The notes under the pieces are model-generated. The model was given only the letters and a program-made list of their open reading frames with translations. It did not search any database and had not been told where the DNA came from. A DNA stretch of 64,000 nucleotides. It comes from Deltaproteobacteria bacterium. Lineage in GTDB: Bacteria > Desulfobacterota > Desulfuromonadia > Desulfuromonadales > BM103. The position numbers and the translations under genes were made by a program. The stretch is from positions 1 to 64,000 of the forward strand of contig VAUL01000010.1 of assembly GCA_005774545.1 (NCBI GenBank). The letters are read 5' to 3'. Shown in pieces: positions 17,185 through 26,563 of the stretch (position 1 is the stretch's first letter; every line of letters starts with the position of its first letter).

Positions 17185-18803
17185 GCGATCCGACCAGCCA
17201 TCGCCTGCTGCACCGCATCGAGCGCCTCAACGCCATCGGCACGGCCCTGTCGGCGGAGACCGACACCCCGCGCCTGCTGGAGATCATCCTGCTCGGGGCC
17301 AAGGAACTGACCGGCGCCGACGGCGGCAGCCTGTACATCCTTGCCGGGCGGGCTCTCAACTTTGAGCTGATCCACACCACCTCCCTCGGCCTCCACATGG
17401 GCGGCACCAGCGGCCGGCCGGTAACCTTCCCGCCGATCCCCCTCGACCTGGCCGACGGCGCCCCGAACCTGCACAACGTGGTGACGACCGCCATCAACGA
17501 GCAGCGACTGGTCAACGTACCGGACGCTTACCAGGACCAGCGCTTCGACTTTTCGGGGACCCGCGCCTTCGACCAGCGTACCGGCTACCGTTCGCAGTCG
17601 TTCCTCTCCGTGCCGATGCAGGATCACGAGGGGAAGATCATCGGCGCCCTGCAACTGCTCAACGCCATCGACCCCGCCACCGGCCGGGTCATCCCGTTCT
17701 CCTCGGAGGACGAGGGTCTGGTCGCGTCCCTCGCCTCCCAGGCGGCGATCGCCCTGACCCGCAAGCGCCTGATCGACGGCCTGAAGGAGCTGCTCCAGGC
17801 CCTGATCCGCCTGATCGCCAACGCCATCGACGACAAGTCCCCGCACACCGGCGGCCATTGCCGCCGGGTGCCGGCCATCACCATGGCCCTGGCCCGCGCC
17901 GTCAACGCCGACGACGGGCCGCGCTTCGGCACGGTGCACTTCACCGAGCAGGAGATGGAAGAGCTGGAGATGGCCGCCTGGCTGCACGACTGCGGCAAGA
18001 TCACCACGCCGGAGTTCGTGGTCGACAAGCACACCAAGCTCGAAACGATCTTCGACCGCATCCACCTGGTCGATGCCCGCATCGAGATTCTCCGGCGCGA
18101 CCTGGAGATCGCCGGGCTCAAGGCCCGGCTGGCGGCCGCGGGAAGCGCCCCGGCCCAGCCCGGGGACGACTCCGGCGGCGGAGCGGACCAGCAGCGGCTG
18201 GACGAACAGCAGGAGTTCCTGCGGCGCTGCAATGTCGGCGGCTTTTTCGTCGACAACCAGGCCAGGGAGCAGCTGGCGGCGATCGCCGGGCAGCGCATCC
18301 GCTTGGCCGGCGGCGAGGAACTGCCGCTGCTCACCGAAAACGAGCTTTACAACCTGTCCGTCGCCCGCGGCACCCTCACCGACGAGGAGCGGCAGATCAT
18401 CAACAATCACAGCGACGCCTCGCTGCGCATGCTCGAAACCCTGCCGTTCCCCGACTACTTGCGCCGGGTGCCGGAGATCGCCGGCGGGCACCACGAGCGG
18501 ATGGACGGCAAGGGCTATCCCCGCGGCGTCCCCGCCGGGCAGCTCTCCCTGCAGTCGCGGATCCTGGCGATTGCCGACATCTTCGAGGCGCTGACCGCGA
18601 GTGACCGGGTTTACCGCAAGCCGAACACCCTCTCCGAGACGCTGACCATCATGGCCCGGATGTGCCGGGAAGGGCATATCGACCGCGAATTGCTGACCCT
18701 GCTGATCGACAGCGAGGCCTATCTCGACTATGCCCGTCAGCTGCTGCGCCCGGAACAGCTCGACACCGTCGACCGCGCCCGGATCCTGGCGATTCTCGAC
18801 TGA
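17181..18803 (+). CDS. GAF and HD-GYP domain protein
   Basis: 540 residues beginning with a GTG that overlaps the previous stop. A GAF domain (about 15-190) is followed by an HD-GYP domain with 'WLHDCGK' (His269) and 'HHERMDGKGYP' (from His437). Between them, around residues 295-410, is an insert with a long charged helix and a low-complexity stretch, longer than in standard HD-GYP domains. Predicted role: cytosolic cyclic-dinucleotide phosphodiesterase gated by a small ligand or redox signal at the GAF domain. Activity is inferred from the motif. Confidence 0.87.
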   Translation: MSDPTSHRLLHRIERLNAIGTALSAETDTPRLLEIILLGAKELTGADGGSLYILAGRALNFELIHTTSLGLHMGGTSGRPVTFPPIPLDLADGAPNLHNVVTTAINEQRLVNVPDAYQDQRFDFSGTRAFDQRTGYRSQSFLSVPMQDHEGKIIGALQLLNAIDPATGRVIPFSSEDEGLVASLASQAAIALTRKRLIDGLKELLQALIRLIANAIDDKSPHTGGHCRRVPAITMALARAVNADDGPRFGTVHFTEQEMEELEMAAWLHDCGKITTPEFVVDKHTKLETIFDRIHLVDARIEILRRDLEIAGLKARLAAAGSAPAQPGDDSGGGADQQRLDEQQEFLRRCNVGGFFVDNQAREQLAAIAGQRIRLAGGEELPLLTENELYNLSVARGTLTDEERQIINNHSDASLRMLETLPFPDYLRRVPEIAGGHHERMDGKGYPRGVPAGQLSLQSRILAIADIFEALTASDRVYRKPNTLSETLTIMARMCREGHIDRELLTLLIDSEAYLDYARQLLRPEQLDTVDRARILAILD

Positions 18804-18819
18804 AGGGAAACGACGGGAG

Positions 18820-21057
18820 CTACTTGCGGGCGTGGACCGTCACGCCGTCCCACCCCTCGGGGGGCGGGGTCTCGAGGCAGGCGGCGATCCGGTCGAGATA
18901 GTGGCGGTAGAGCCGCTGCGGCCGGGCGGAGTGGAGTTCGGCCAAAATCGCGGCCGCCGCCGTGAAGCGCCGCTCGAAATAGCAGTCGAGGGCCGCCTCG
19001 AAGCGGGCGACCTCCTCGCCCAGTTCAGGCGGCGGCTCGCCGGCCAGCAGCGGCTCGAAGATCGTCACCGGGTGCTCCCGCCCCTTGACCCGCACCCGGT
19101 CGATCCGGCGGCAGAAAAACCGCTCGCCGATCGCCTCGCGCGTTGTTTCCGAAATGATGACCGCCACCCCGTAGAGCTTGGTCAGCCCTTCCAGCCGTGA
19201 CGCCAGGTTGACGTTGTCGCCGATCACCGTGTAGTCGAAGCGTTCCTCGCTGCCGAAGTTGCCGACGCTCGCCACCCCGGTGTTGATGCCGATGCCGATC
19301 TCGAAACACGGCAGCCCCTCTGCCGCCCATGCCGGCTGCAGCTCGCGCAGCCGGCCGACCATGGCCAGCGCCGCCGCGACGCCGTGCTCGGCGTGCCCGG
19401 GATCGGCCAGCGGCGCCCCCCAGATCGCCATGATGGCATCGCCGATGAACTTGTCGACGGTGCCGTGCTCGGCGAGAATCTCCCGGCTCATCGCCGTCAG
19501 GTAGCGGTTCATGAAGCGCCCCAGCTGCAGGGCGGTCATCTGCTCGGAGATCGTGGTGAAGCCGCGGATATCGCTGAACAGGACGGTCAGTTCCTTCTCC
19601 TCGCCGCTCAGCGTCAGCTGCCCGGGGTTGCGCTTGAGCTGCTGCACCACCTGCGGCGAGATGTAGCGGGAGAAGGCCCGGTCGATGAAACGTTTCTCGC
19701 GCCCGACGAAGAAGTAGTTGAAGAGGCTGACCACGGGGAAGATGGCCAGGATCACCAGAAGCGGGTAGGTAAGGCCGACGATCTGGTTGCGGCAGAAGAA
19801 GAACTGGTAGTTGCCGGCCAGCGCCGCCAGCAGGAAGCAGCAGCCGCCGATCCCGCCGAGCAGCGGCGAACCGTAGGCCAGCAGGGCGCTGAGCAGCACC
19901 CCGCCGATGATGATGAGGAGGAAGGTCAGCCCGCGCTCGGCCATCGGGTCGTGAGTCATGATGTCGCCGCGCAGGAGGTTGTCGATGACGGTGGCGTGGA
20001 TTTCGACCCCGGGGAAGATGGTCGAGAACGGCGTGGCGCGCAGGTCGTGCAGGCCGGCGGCGGTGGTGCCGATCAGGACGTAGCGGTCCTTCAGCTCCCC
20101 CAGCCGTTCGCCGTTGAGGATGTCGATGGCCGGGAGGTAGGGGAAGGTTCCCACCGGGCCGCGGTAGTTGATGGCCATCTGGCCGAAATCGTCGGTCGGG
20201 ATGAAATGCCTGCCGACCGTGACGCCGAGCATGCCGTGCCGACCACCCCGCCCGTACCGCGAGGTGTGAATCACCGCCTCCGTCTCCCCTTCCGCGACGC
20301 GGAGCATCTCCAGGGCCAGGGACGGATAGGGGATGCCGTCCATCTGCAGGAAGAGCGGTACCTTGTGCACCATTCCGGAGGCATCGGGGAAGAAGTTGAA
20401 AAACCCTTCCGAGGACGCCCGGGAGACGGCCGGGACGTTGATCACCGCCCGGTAGGCGGGGACCAGGCGCAGAGCGTCGAACGGAATGTCGCCCGGCGTG
20501 CTGCGCACGTTGACCGACGGGAACGGGGCGGCGGCGGGATCCTTCAGGCCGTCGTCCCTGGTCAGGAACACGTAGCCGAGCACCGACGGCATGCCGGCCA
20601 CCGCGTCGCCGAGCAGCTGATCGTTGTTCAGGCCGGGGAGCTCCCCGGCCGCCGCCAGGAACCCGGGCGGGACGAGATGCGGGGCGCGCTGGCCGAGGTA
20701 GGCCAGGGCGCGATGCGGCGAGGTGCGGTCCTCCTCGGCGAAGACCACGTCGAAGCCGACGACCCTGGCGCCGGCGGCGCGGATCCGGTCGACCAGCCGG
20801 GCCACCACATCGCGCGGCCACGGCCACTGGCCGAGGGCGCGCAGGCTCTTTTCGTCGATGTCGACGATCACCACGGCGTTCTGCGTCGGCTGCGCGCCGC
20901 GCAGGCGGAACATGCCGTCCATGCCGCGGCTGTCGAGAGCGGCAATCAGTTCCGGCTTCTGCTCGTCAAAGGAGAGGAAAAACAGGCAGGCTGCCAGGAC
21001 AACCAGGCAGCCTGCCTTGAACGGCGTCAGCGAAAAGAAGCTGCGGGGGAAGGGCAC
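18820..21057 (-). CDS. CHASE2-domain adenylate cyclase
   Basis: 745 residues. An N-terminal membrane helix is followed by an extracytoplasmic CHASE2 sensor (about 35-380, with 'VVIVDIDEKSLRALGQWPWPR'-like strands), three membrane helices (about 385-460) and a class III cyclase domain. Metal-binding aspartates are Asp496 ('LFSDIRGF') and Asp540 ('GDAIMAIWG'). Lys536 and the Thr of 'DYTVIGD' fit ATP rather than GTP, and the Asn and Arg of 'NVNLASRLE' are the transition-state residues. Product is therefore probably cAMP. It is the last gene of a five-gene minus-strand run that includes a FecR protein and a class II cyclic-nucleotide phosphodiesterase. Confidence 0.9.
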   Translation of the reverse strand: MPFPRSFFSLTPFKAGCLVVLAACLFFLSFDEQKPELIAALDSRGMDGMFRLRGAQPTQNAVVIVDIDEKSLRALGQWPWPRDVVARLVDRIRAAGARVVGFDVVFAEEDRTSPHRALAYLGQRAPHLVPPGFLAAAGELPGLNNDQLLGDAVAGMPSVLGYVFLTRDDGLKDPAAAPFPSVNVRSTPGDIPFDALRLVPAYRAVINVPAVSRASSEGFFNFFPDASGMVHKVPLFLQMDGIPYPSLALEMLRVAEGETEAVIHTSRYGRGGRHGMLGVTVGRHFIPTDDFGQMAINYRGPVGTFPYLPAIDILNGERLGELKDRYVLIGTTAAGLHDLRATPFSTIFPGVEIHATVIDNLLRGDIMTHDPMAERGLTFLLIIIGGVLLSALLAYGSPLLGGIGGCCFLLAALAGNYQFFFCRNQIVGLTYPLLVILAIFPVVSLFNYFFVGREKRFIDRAFSRYISPQVVQQLKRNPGQLTLSGEEKELTVLFSDIRGFTTISEQMTALQLGRFMNRYLTAMSREILAEHGTVDKFIGDAIMAIWGAPLADPGHAEHGVAAALAMVGRLRELQPAWAAEGLPCFEIGIGINTGVASVGNFGSEERFDYTVIGDNVNLASRLEGLTKLYGVAVIISETTREAIGERFFCRRIDRVRVKGREHPVTIFEPLLAGEPPPELGEEVARFEAALDCYFERRFTAAAAILAELHSARPQRLYRHYLDRIAACLETPPPEGWDGVTVHARK

Positions 21058-21080
21058 GGCGACCGACCGCTCCCGTCAGA

Positions 21081-21938
21081 TCAGGGGGCGTAGGGATGAC
21101 CGGCGGGGTCCGGCACCGGCTTGGTCGCCTCCTTCATGACCTCTCCGGACTGGATGTCGCCGGTGCGGGTCGCCGGCAGCTCCGGCGCCAGCCTCTCGGT
21201 CAGCGGCAGCGTCCCGCCGTCGATCCCGGCACCCGGCTCGAACCCGAGCAGGTCGGCATTCTCGGGGGAGAGCTGCAGCCCCGGCTGCCCCCCGCCGTTC
21301 CCGGCGCCGAGTCCTTCGATCAGGCCGGCCAGTTCCGGCCCCGCCATCCTCGACGGCGGCTCGGGCGGGGCGCCCACGGTCACCCGGGTGCCGTATCCCG
21401 GCTGGTCGAGGTCGACCTGGCCGTACGGGTTGACCACGTAGATGCCGCGCCCGCCGGTGAACACCACCTGCAGCTGGTTGCCGTGAAACGACCCGGCGTA
21501 CATCGAGCCGCGGATGCCGATGGTGGCGGCCGGGGTTTCGGTGGCGAAGCTCTTCGGCGCGGTCCTGGTGATCAGCCCTCCCAGGACCCGGAACGTCCCC
21601 TCTTCGACCCGGGTCTTCATGGCGCCGTCGCGTTTTTCGGCATCCCAGGAATAGGCGGCAATCGTCATGACCGTGTTCTCGCCGAGGCTGACGACGGTGT
21701 TGTCCCGGAACAGCAGCTGCGCGCGCGCCCCCTTGCCGGTGCGGATCGTATCGGAGACAAAGACCGGTCCCTTCATGGCCAGCAGCCGGTCGCCCCGAGG
21801 CCCGGTCGCCCTGACCTCGCCGCGCACCGCCGCCACGCTCCCCGCCACGCCCGCGTCCCCGCCGGCAAAACCGGGGAGCACCCCCGCCGTTGCCGAAACC
21901 AGCAGCGCAACCCCCAGGATCTGCAGCCATCTTTTCAT
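21081..21938 (-). CDS. Exported FecR-domain protein
   Basis: 285 residues. A signal peptide (about 1-25) precedes a FecR domain recognisable by 'GPVFVSDTIRTGKGARAQLL', 'SLGENT' and 'VEEGTFRVLGG', then 'ATIGIRGSMY' and a Pro/Gly-rich tail. It lacks the membrane-anchor and anti-sigma part of classical FecR, so it is a free periplasmic version. Such proteins often sit next to CHASE2 cyclases and may deliver a periplasmic signal to the CHASE2 sensor; that link is inference. It is 23 bp upstream of the cyclase. Confidence 0.82.
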   Translation of the reverse strand: MKRWLQILGVALLVSATAGVLPGFAGGDAGVAGSVAAVRGEVRATGPRGDRLLAMKGPVFVSDTIRTGKGARAQLLFRDNTVVSLGENTVMTIAAYSWDAEKRDGAMKTRVEEGTFRVLGGLITRTAPKSFATETPAATIGIRGSMYAGSFHGNQLQVVFTGGRGIYVVNPYGQVDLDQPGYGTRVTVGAPPEPPSRMAGPELAGLIEGLGAGNGGGQPGLQLSPENADLLGFEPGAGIDGGTLPLTERLAPELPATRTGDIQSGEVMKEATKPVPDPAGHPYAP

Positions 21939-21964
21939 CGGAATCCTCCCCGGCAGCCGCCGCG

Positions 21965-23272
21965 CTAGAAGGCCAAGGTCAGCGACGTCAGGAACACGTC
22001 CTTTTCGTAGGTATACAGGTCGAGACTGGAATCGTTGTCCGTGTGGGTGAAGCTGACGAGTCCCGTCAGGTTGCGCCGGCGGTCCGCCGAACTCCAGAGG
22101 ACCTTCGACACCCCCACGGTCAGAGCCTCGCAGCGGTCGGTCCGCTCCCGCGCAAAAAGCGGTTCCTCCTCCCGGTAATTGGTGCGCTGGTGGCGCACGC
22201 TGGCGAAGGCGGCGAGATCGAACGGCAGCTGGCGGTCATAACGCAGCTCCACCGCACTGCGCCGGTAGTCGTAGTGGCCGGCATCGGCATTCTCCCCCTC
22301 GCGCTGCAGGTTGAGACTGACGCGGTTCCTGCCGGCGGTCAGGACCGGGTTGACGTTCACCCCCCAGTTGAACGCATTGCGCGCACCGTTCTGATAGTAG
22401 GTTCTGTCCTGGAGCGACAGATCCAGGTTGAGCTGCAGGTGGCGGGAGAGAAAACGGGAATGCCTGAGGTTCGCTCCCAGCACGCCGAGGTAGCGGTCGC
22501 CGGAAAGGGCGAACTGCCCGACCGTCCCCTGCAGCTCCCAGAGGGTCCTGTCGTCCTGCCGGACGACTCCGGTGCTGACCGCAAGGGCGTTGAGGTCGTA
22601 ATCGGTCTGGGCATCGTAGAGGTTGTTGTAGGTCGCCAGAGTGCTCTTCCAGGCATAGGGCGTCCCGGGCGGGCGGTAGAGATGGGTCAGCACGGCCGCC
22701 GCATGCAGGCCGATATCGGCTTCGGTGTCGTCGGCGAGACGGACCTTGCGCTTCGGCCGGTCGACGCGGACATCGGTCACCCCGGGAACGGCGCCGACGT
22801 TGTCGTCATGCAGCAGCCCCACGGTAAGGAAGCCGTTGAACCGGTGCCGCTGCCCGGCGGCGTCGATCGCGTCGATGAATTCCTGGATCTGCCGCCAGAC
22901 CGGCGGCGGCGGATTGGTCGCCAGCACGCTCCGGAAATATTCGCGGGCGATCTCGCGGGCGCCGAGCCTGAGATAGGCCTTCCCCAGCTCCAGCTTCACC
23001 CGCCGGGCGTCCGGCTCCATGATGAGGATGCGCTCGAAGGCCATGACGGCCGTTTCGTAATCGCCGGCCTCAAACGCCGCCCGCCCCAGGTAGAAGGCGG
23101 CGTCGAGATTGTCCGGCTGCTCTCCGGCGGCCTGCGCCAGCCTGGCGGCGGCCGCGGCGTAGCTCCCGGCCTCGAACAGCCGCCGCCCGTCACTGAACGC
23201 ATCCTCCGCCAGTACGGCCGCCGGCAGCAGCAACAGTGCAGCCAGCAGCCCAAACAGCCTGGTCACGCGCAT
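21965..23272 (-). CDS. TPR protein with probable C-terminal outer-membrane barrel
   Basis: 435 residues from the ATG at 23272, which has GAGGTGGGT upstream; a longer frame to 23338 lacks an RBS. A signal peptide (1-22) precedes TPR-like helices (about 25-135, 'AAFYLGRAAFEAGDYETAVMAF') and then about 290 residues of alternating amphipathic strands ending in '...TSLTLAF', a typical barrel C-terminus with terminal Phe. The layout resembles the Slam/DUF560 surface-lipoprotein assembly family, but I cannot confirm membership. It lies between the phosphodiesterase and FecR genes of the cAMP cluster. Confidence 0.75.
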   Translation of the reverse strand: MRVTRLFGLLAALLLLPAAVLAEDAFSDGRRLFEAGSYAAAAARLAQAAGEQPDNLDAAFYLGRAAFEAGDYETAVMAFERILIMEPDARRVKLELGKAYLRLGAREIAREYFRSVLATNPPPPVWRQIQEFIDAIDAAGQRHRFNGFLTVGLLHDDNVGAVPGVTDVRVDRPKRKVRLADDTEADIGLHAAAVLTHLYRPPGTPYAWKSTLATYNNLYDAQTDYDLNALAVSTGVVRQDDRTLWELQGTVGQFALSGDRYLGVLGANLRHSRFLSRHLQLNLDLSLQDRTYYQNGARNAFNWGVNVNPVLTAGRNRVSLNLQREGENADAGHYDYRRSAVELRYDRQLPFDLAAFASVRHQRTNYREEEPLFARERTDRCEALTVGVSKVLWSSADRRRNLTGLVSFTHTDNDSSLDLYTYEKDVFLTSLTLAF

Positions 23273-23354
23273 ACCCACCTCGCAGAAGGTTCCGGCAGAA
23301 GATCGAGCGCCCCGGCCGGGGTCACCCGACCTGTTCATTCTACCAAAGGCACCG

Positions 23355-24128
23355 TCATTGTCTCAAAAGGATCTTCTCGCCACCGGCAACGATCCGCCAG
23401 GGCCGGGACAGGGCCTGCAGCTCCCGGGCGATCTCGTCGTAATAGACCGGCTTGACGTGCATGACGTTGATGACGGCGTCCCCGGCCCCCAGTTTTTCCA
23501 GTTCGCCGCAGAGGAGCGCGGGGGTCAGGTGACCGGAGGCGAGGGCCAGTTCCTGCAGGCGGTTGGGGAAAGCCGTTTCGACGAACACGGCACGCAGGGC
23601 GGCGGCCTCCCCGGCGAGGGCCCAGACCGCTTCGGTCGGCCCGGTATCCCCGGTATAGAGAAAGGCGCCGCCGGCATCCTCGACCAGGTAGCCGACCGAA
23701 GGCACGGGATGACTCGTTTCCGCCCAGCGGATCCGCAGACCGTCGAGGATCAGCTCGGCACGGGAATCGAGCGGGCAGAATTCGATGACGGGATGGCTAC
23801 CGATGCGGATTTGCGAAAAATCGGGCCAGAGCTGGTCGTTGAACAGGTGCTCACGCACCCGCCCCAGCACCGCCCCCGGCGCCCAGATTTTCAGGGCGGC
23901 GGCACGGGCGGTCATGACGTTGTCGACCAGAAACGCCAGTTCGCCGATGTGGTCGAGGTGCGCGTGGGTAAGCAGGACGTGATCGACGGAAACCTGCTCG
24001 GACAGCCCCAGTTGGCTGGCCAGCCCGCCCGAATCAAGCGCGATGTGGTCGTTGACGAGCAGGCACCCGGAGCGCGCCCAGGAGATGGCTGCCGCACTCC
24101 CGCCCAAAACCCTGACCTGCAAGGCCAT
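23355..24128 (-). CDS. Class II 3',5'-cyclic-nucleotide phosphodiesterase (metallo-beta-lactamase fold)
   Basis: 257 residues from the ATG at 24128; a longer open frame to 24518 is a shadow of the upstream GAF gene. The metal motif is 'THAHLDHIGEL' (His55, His57, Asp59, His60). The segment 'HLFNDQLWPDFSQI' (94-107) closely resembles the conserved region of yeast PDE1-type class II enzymes, which separates this protein from ordinary MBL hydrolases. 'YTGDTGP' and 'FVETAFPN' complete the site. It should hydrolyse cAMP to AMP, opposing the CHASE2 cyclase encoded in the same gene run. It lies 23 bp after the GAF gene. Confidence 0.82.
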   Translation of the reverse strand: MALQVRVLGGSAAAISWARSGCLLVNDHIALDSGGLASQLGLSEQVSVDHVLLTHAHLDHIGELAFLVDNVMTARAAALKIWAPGAVLGRVREHLFNDQLWPDFSQIRIGSHPVIEFCPLDSRAELILDGLRIRWAETSHPVPSVGYLVEDAGGAFLYTGDTGPTEAVWALAGEAAALRAVFVETAFPNRLQELALASGHLTPALLCGELEKLGAGDAVINVMHVKPVYYDEIARELQALSRPWRIVAGGEKILLRQ

Positions 24129-24151
24129 CTCCCGAAGGGGTCCCGGCGCGG

Positions 24152-24679
24152 CTACACGACGAGGTGACGGCTGACGGCGCTGACGATATACGCGAACGCC
24201 TCCAGTTCCGCGGGGGAAAAATCCGGGCCGGCGGCATCGCCGTCGAGCCCCTTGCGGCTCAGCTGAACGACGCCGGCCACCTGCCCCGCCTGCAGCATGG
24301 GCACGCTCATGATTTTCTGGATGGGGAGCGCGGGAGCCTTCTCCTTGGCTTTCGGGTCGCCCAGGTTGACCTTCTCGAAGATCGAGGCATGTCGCGTATT
24401 GGGGAAGCGGTTGTCCAGCAGCGGCTTGGCGTCGCGGGCCGTGCGCGCCAGCAGGGAATCGCGGGTCGTGATCGGCACCCGCCCCGACTTGACCAGCTTT
24501 TTCGGCCAGAGGAAGCACAGATCCTGGCTCTCCGGGTCAAGACGGAAGATGGCAACCTCGTCGTCCCGGACCTTGAAGGCCTGCTGCAGGGCCGTGACGA
24601 CCAGCCGCAACCGACCCTCCGGATCGGCCTGCTCGCCCAGGGCCTTTTCAAGGGTCTGGCAGAACTCGGGGATTTTCAT
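24152..24679 (-). CDS. GAF-domain protein
   Basis: 175 residues that are almost entirely one GAF domain ('RLRLVVTALQQAF', 'DEVAIFRLD', 'IMSVPMLQAGQVAGVVQLSRKG'). There is no output domain, so it may bind a small ligand and act on a partner. The start has GAGGAGG upstream. It is the first gene of the cAMP cluster. Confidence 0.8.
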   Translation of the reverse strand: MKIPEFCQTLEKALGEQADPEGRLRLVVTALQQAFKVRDDEVAIFRLDPESQDLCFLWPKKLVKSGRVPITTRDSLLARTARDAKPLLDNRFPNTRHASIFEKVNLGDPKAKEKAPALPIQKIMSVPMLQAGQVAGVVQLSRKGLDGDAAGPDFSPAELEAFAYIVSAVSRHLVV

Positions 24680-24797
24680 GCGGCCTCCTCCTTGGGCAAA
24701 CGGGCATCAAGATTCTCAGTGGCAATCGATCAAACCATCAAAGTTTGGATGTTTTCTCCGGTGTTGTCAACGGTTGAACCGCAACGGCGCGCGCCGC

Positions 24798-26435
24798 TCA
24801 CGGGGAGGAAACGATCAGGCCGCCCAAGTAGCGGGGATCGAGGGCCTCGACTGCGACCGCGCAGAATTCGTCGTCCCAGCGGCCGAGGCAGTATTCGCCG
24901 AAGGTGCTGCCACCGGCTTCGAGCGAGTCCAGCCAGGTCAGCGTCTGCCGACGCAACTCCGGATCGACCAGGCGGCCGCGCGTGACCAGACCATGCAGCG
25001 TGCGCACATCTCCGGCCACCAGCGGCTGCGGCATGAACGGACGTCCGAGCAGCCGATTGGCCAGCGCGGTCAGGAACAGCGCCGACAGCGTCGGCTCGCC
25101 GGCCGCAACGGACAGGTCATCGACCGCCGCCGGCAGGGGGAAGCGGAAATGGTCCTCGAACAAGCGGCGCTGCACCTCCATCTGGTCGAGCCACGCCTCG
25201 ACCAGGCGAACCTCCTGGAGAGCGGCGAACGGCTGCGCCCCACCCTGGCCGGGGTGACGCGCGGCCACCGGGAATTGCGGCCGGACCGGCAGAAGCGGCT
25301 CGATCACGTCGCGGAAACGGCGGTCGAGCAACGGTCCGACCGCCGACTGCACGACCGCCCGGGCCCGCTGGCGCAGCCGCAGGGTCAGGCTGAACCCGAG
25401 CCGGAACAGTCGCTCGGCATACTCTTCGTCAAGACAGTGCCGGGCCTTGTCCGCATCGTTCCCGGCCAGGTATTCGAGCGCCAGGTTGAGCAGCCCCAGG
25501 GTGCGGCCGGCAACCGCCCGGATTTCATCGATGTCGCCGCAATCGGCACCGTCCGCCAGCAGCGTCCTGTTGATCAGGCAGGTCAATTCCCAGGCCGTTC
25601 CGGCATCGATGCCGCCGGCCAGAGCAAGCGCCAGCGTCCCGCCGGGACGGGCCAGCTGCAGGAGCGCGCCGGGAGCTGCGCCGGTCGCACTCCCTCCCAG
25701 CGGAATCTTGGCCTCCGCCGGAATCGTGTACCGTTCCGGATCGAGCCAGGCGTACACGGCCCGGGCTTCGTCAGGCGCGGAAAAACCCTGGTCGACCAGG
25801 CGATCGGCACGCTGCCGGTAGACGCTCTCCTCCAGCAGGCTCTCGTCCTCGGCCCGGACGGCTTCGAGCAGATAGCGGAAGAAGTCGGCATGATGGCGGA
25901 AGAGGATATCGAGGAGGGCCCCGTAAAGCTTGGCGCCTTCCTCGTCGCGATATTCCAGGAGATAGCCGCCGTCGCGGCGCAGCGCCTCGCCGCGCTCGGC
26001 CTCGCTCTCCAGTTCCTCCGGGCCCGAGACGACCTGTACTTCCTGCAGGAGGATCAGCGTCAGCAGCTCGAAGTTCAGGCCGAGCAGGATCTCGACGATT
26101 CGCGGCTCCTCGCCGTCCAGCAGCACGGCCAGCCAGGGGCGCGCCGCCCCGGCATCGAAGCGGTCGCCGGTCCAGCAATCGAAGTCGAAGAAGGCGGTCC
26201 ACTGCTCCGGGGTCGCCATCCCCAGCAGCTCCGGGATCTGGTCGGCGCCGAGTTCGCGCGCCAGGAGAAACAGATCCTGGGGCGGAAGCAGCGCCAGCAG
26301 CTCGTCGCCGTCGGCGGCATCGAACAGCAGCTGCAGCTTCTTGCGGTTCCCCACCCGGCACAGGATGTCGAGCTGCTCGGGGCGGTCGAGGGCGGCGAAT
26401 TGCTGGCCGGTGATTTTCTGCGGGACGATCGGCAT
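24798..26435 (-). CDS. Uncharacterised DUF6178-like protein
   Basis: 545 residues from the ATG at 26435, which is preceded by AAGGAGGT; the frame is open upstream but overlaps another gene. It is a soluble, mainly helical, acidic, Leu/Arg-rich protein beginning 'MPIVPQKITGQQFAALDRPEQL', which I associate with the DUF6178 family seen in deltaproteobacterial genomes. No catalytic motif or membrane segment is visible and the function is unknown. It stands apart from both neighbours by more than 100 bp. Confidence 0.7.
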   Translation of the reverse strand: MPIVPQKITGQQFAALDRPEQLDILCRVGNRKKLQLLFDAADGDELLALLPPQDLFLLARELGADQIPELLGMATPEQWTAFFDFDCWTGDRFDAGAARPWLAVLLDGEEPRIVEILLGLNFELLTLILLQEVQVVSGPEELESEAERGEALRRDGGYLLEYRDEEGAKLYGALLDILFRHHADFFRYLLEAVRAEDESLLEESVYRQRADRLVDQGFSAPDEARAVYAWLDPERYTIPAEAKIPLGGSATGAAPGALLQLARPGGTLALALAGGIDAGTAWELTCLINRTLLADGADCGDIDEIRAVAGRTLGLLNLALEYLAGNDADKARHCLDEEYAERLFRLGFSLTLRLRQRARAVVQSAVGPLLDRRFRDVIEPLLPVRPQFPVAARHPGQGGAQPFAALQEVRLVEAWLDQMEVQRRLFEDHFRFPLPAAVDDLSVAAGEPTLSALFLTALANRLLGRPFMPQPLVAGDVRTLHGLVTRGRLVDPELRRQTLTWLDSLEAGGSTFGEYCLGRWDDEFCAVAVEALDPRYLGGLIVSSP

Positions 26436-26509
26436 CGGGGACCTCCTTGGGCGGAGAGGCAATGTAATGCGCTGAGGAACGACGGTCAAGCAGTGCGGCG
26501 GGAAAAACG

Positions 26510-26539
26510 AAAGGACCGCCCGGTCCGGGGCGGTCCTTT
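26510..26539 (-). terminator. Rho-independent terminator of the Cys-rich protein gene
   Basis: A perfect 12-bp inverted repeat (26510-26521 with 26528-26539) with a 6-nt loop, followed on the minus strand by TCGTTTTT. It lies 24 bp after the stop of the Cys-rich protein. Confidence 0.85.
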
Positions 26540-26563
26540 CGGCGAATGCGGATGGCGGCTTGA

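Noticed and set aside
24129-24518. N-terminal extension of the phosphodiesterase gene
   Set aside because: It overlaps the GAF gene in another frame; the fold begins at the ATG at 24128.
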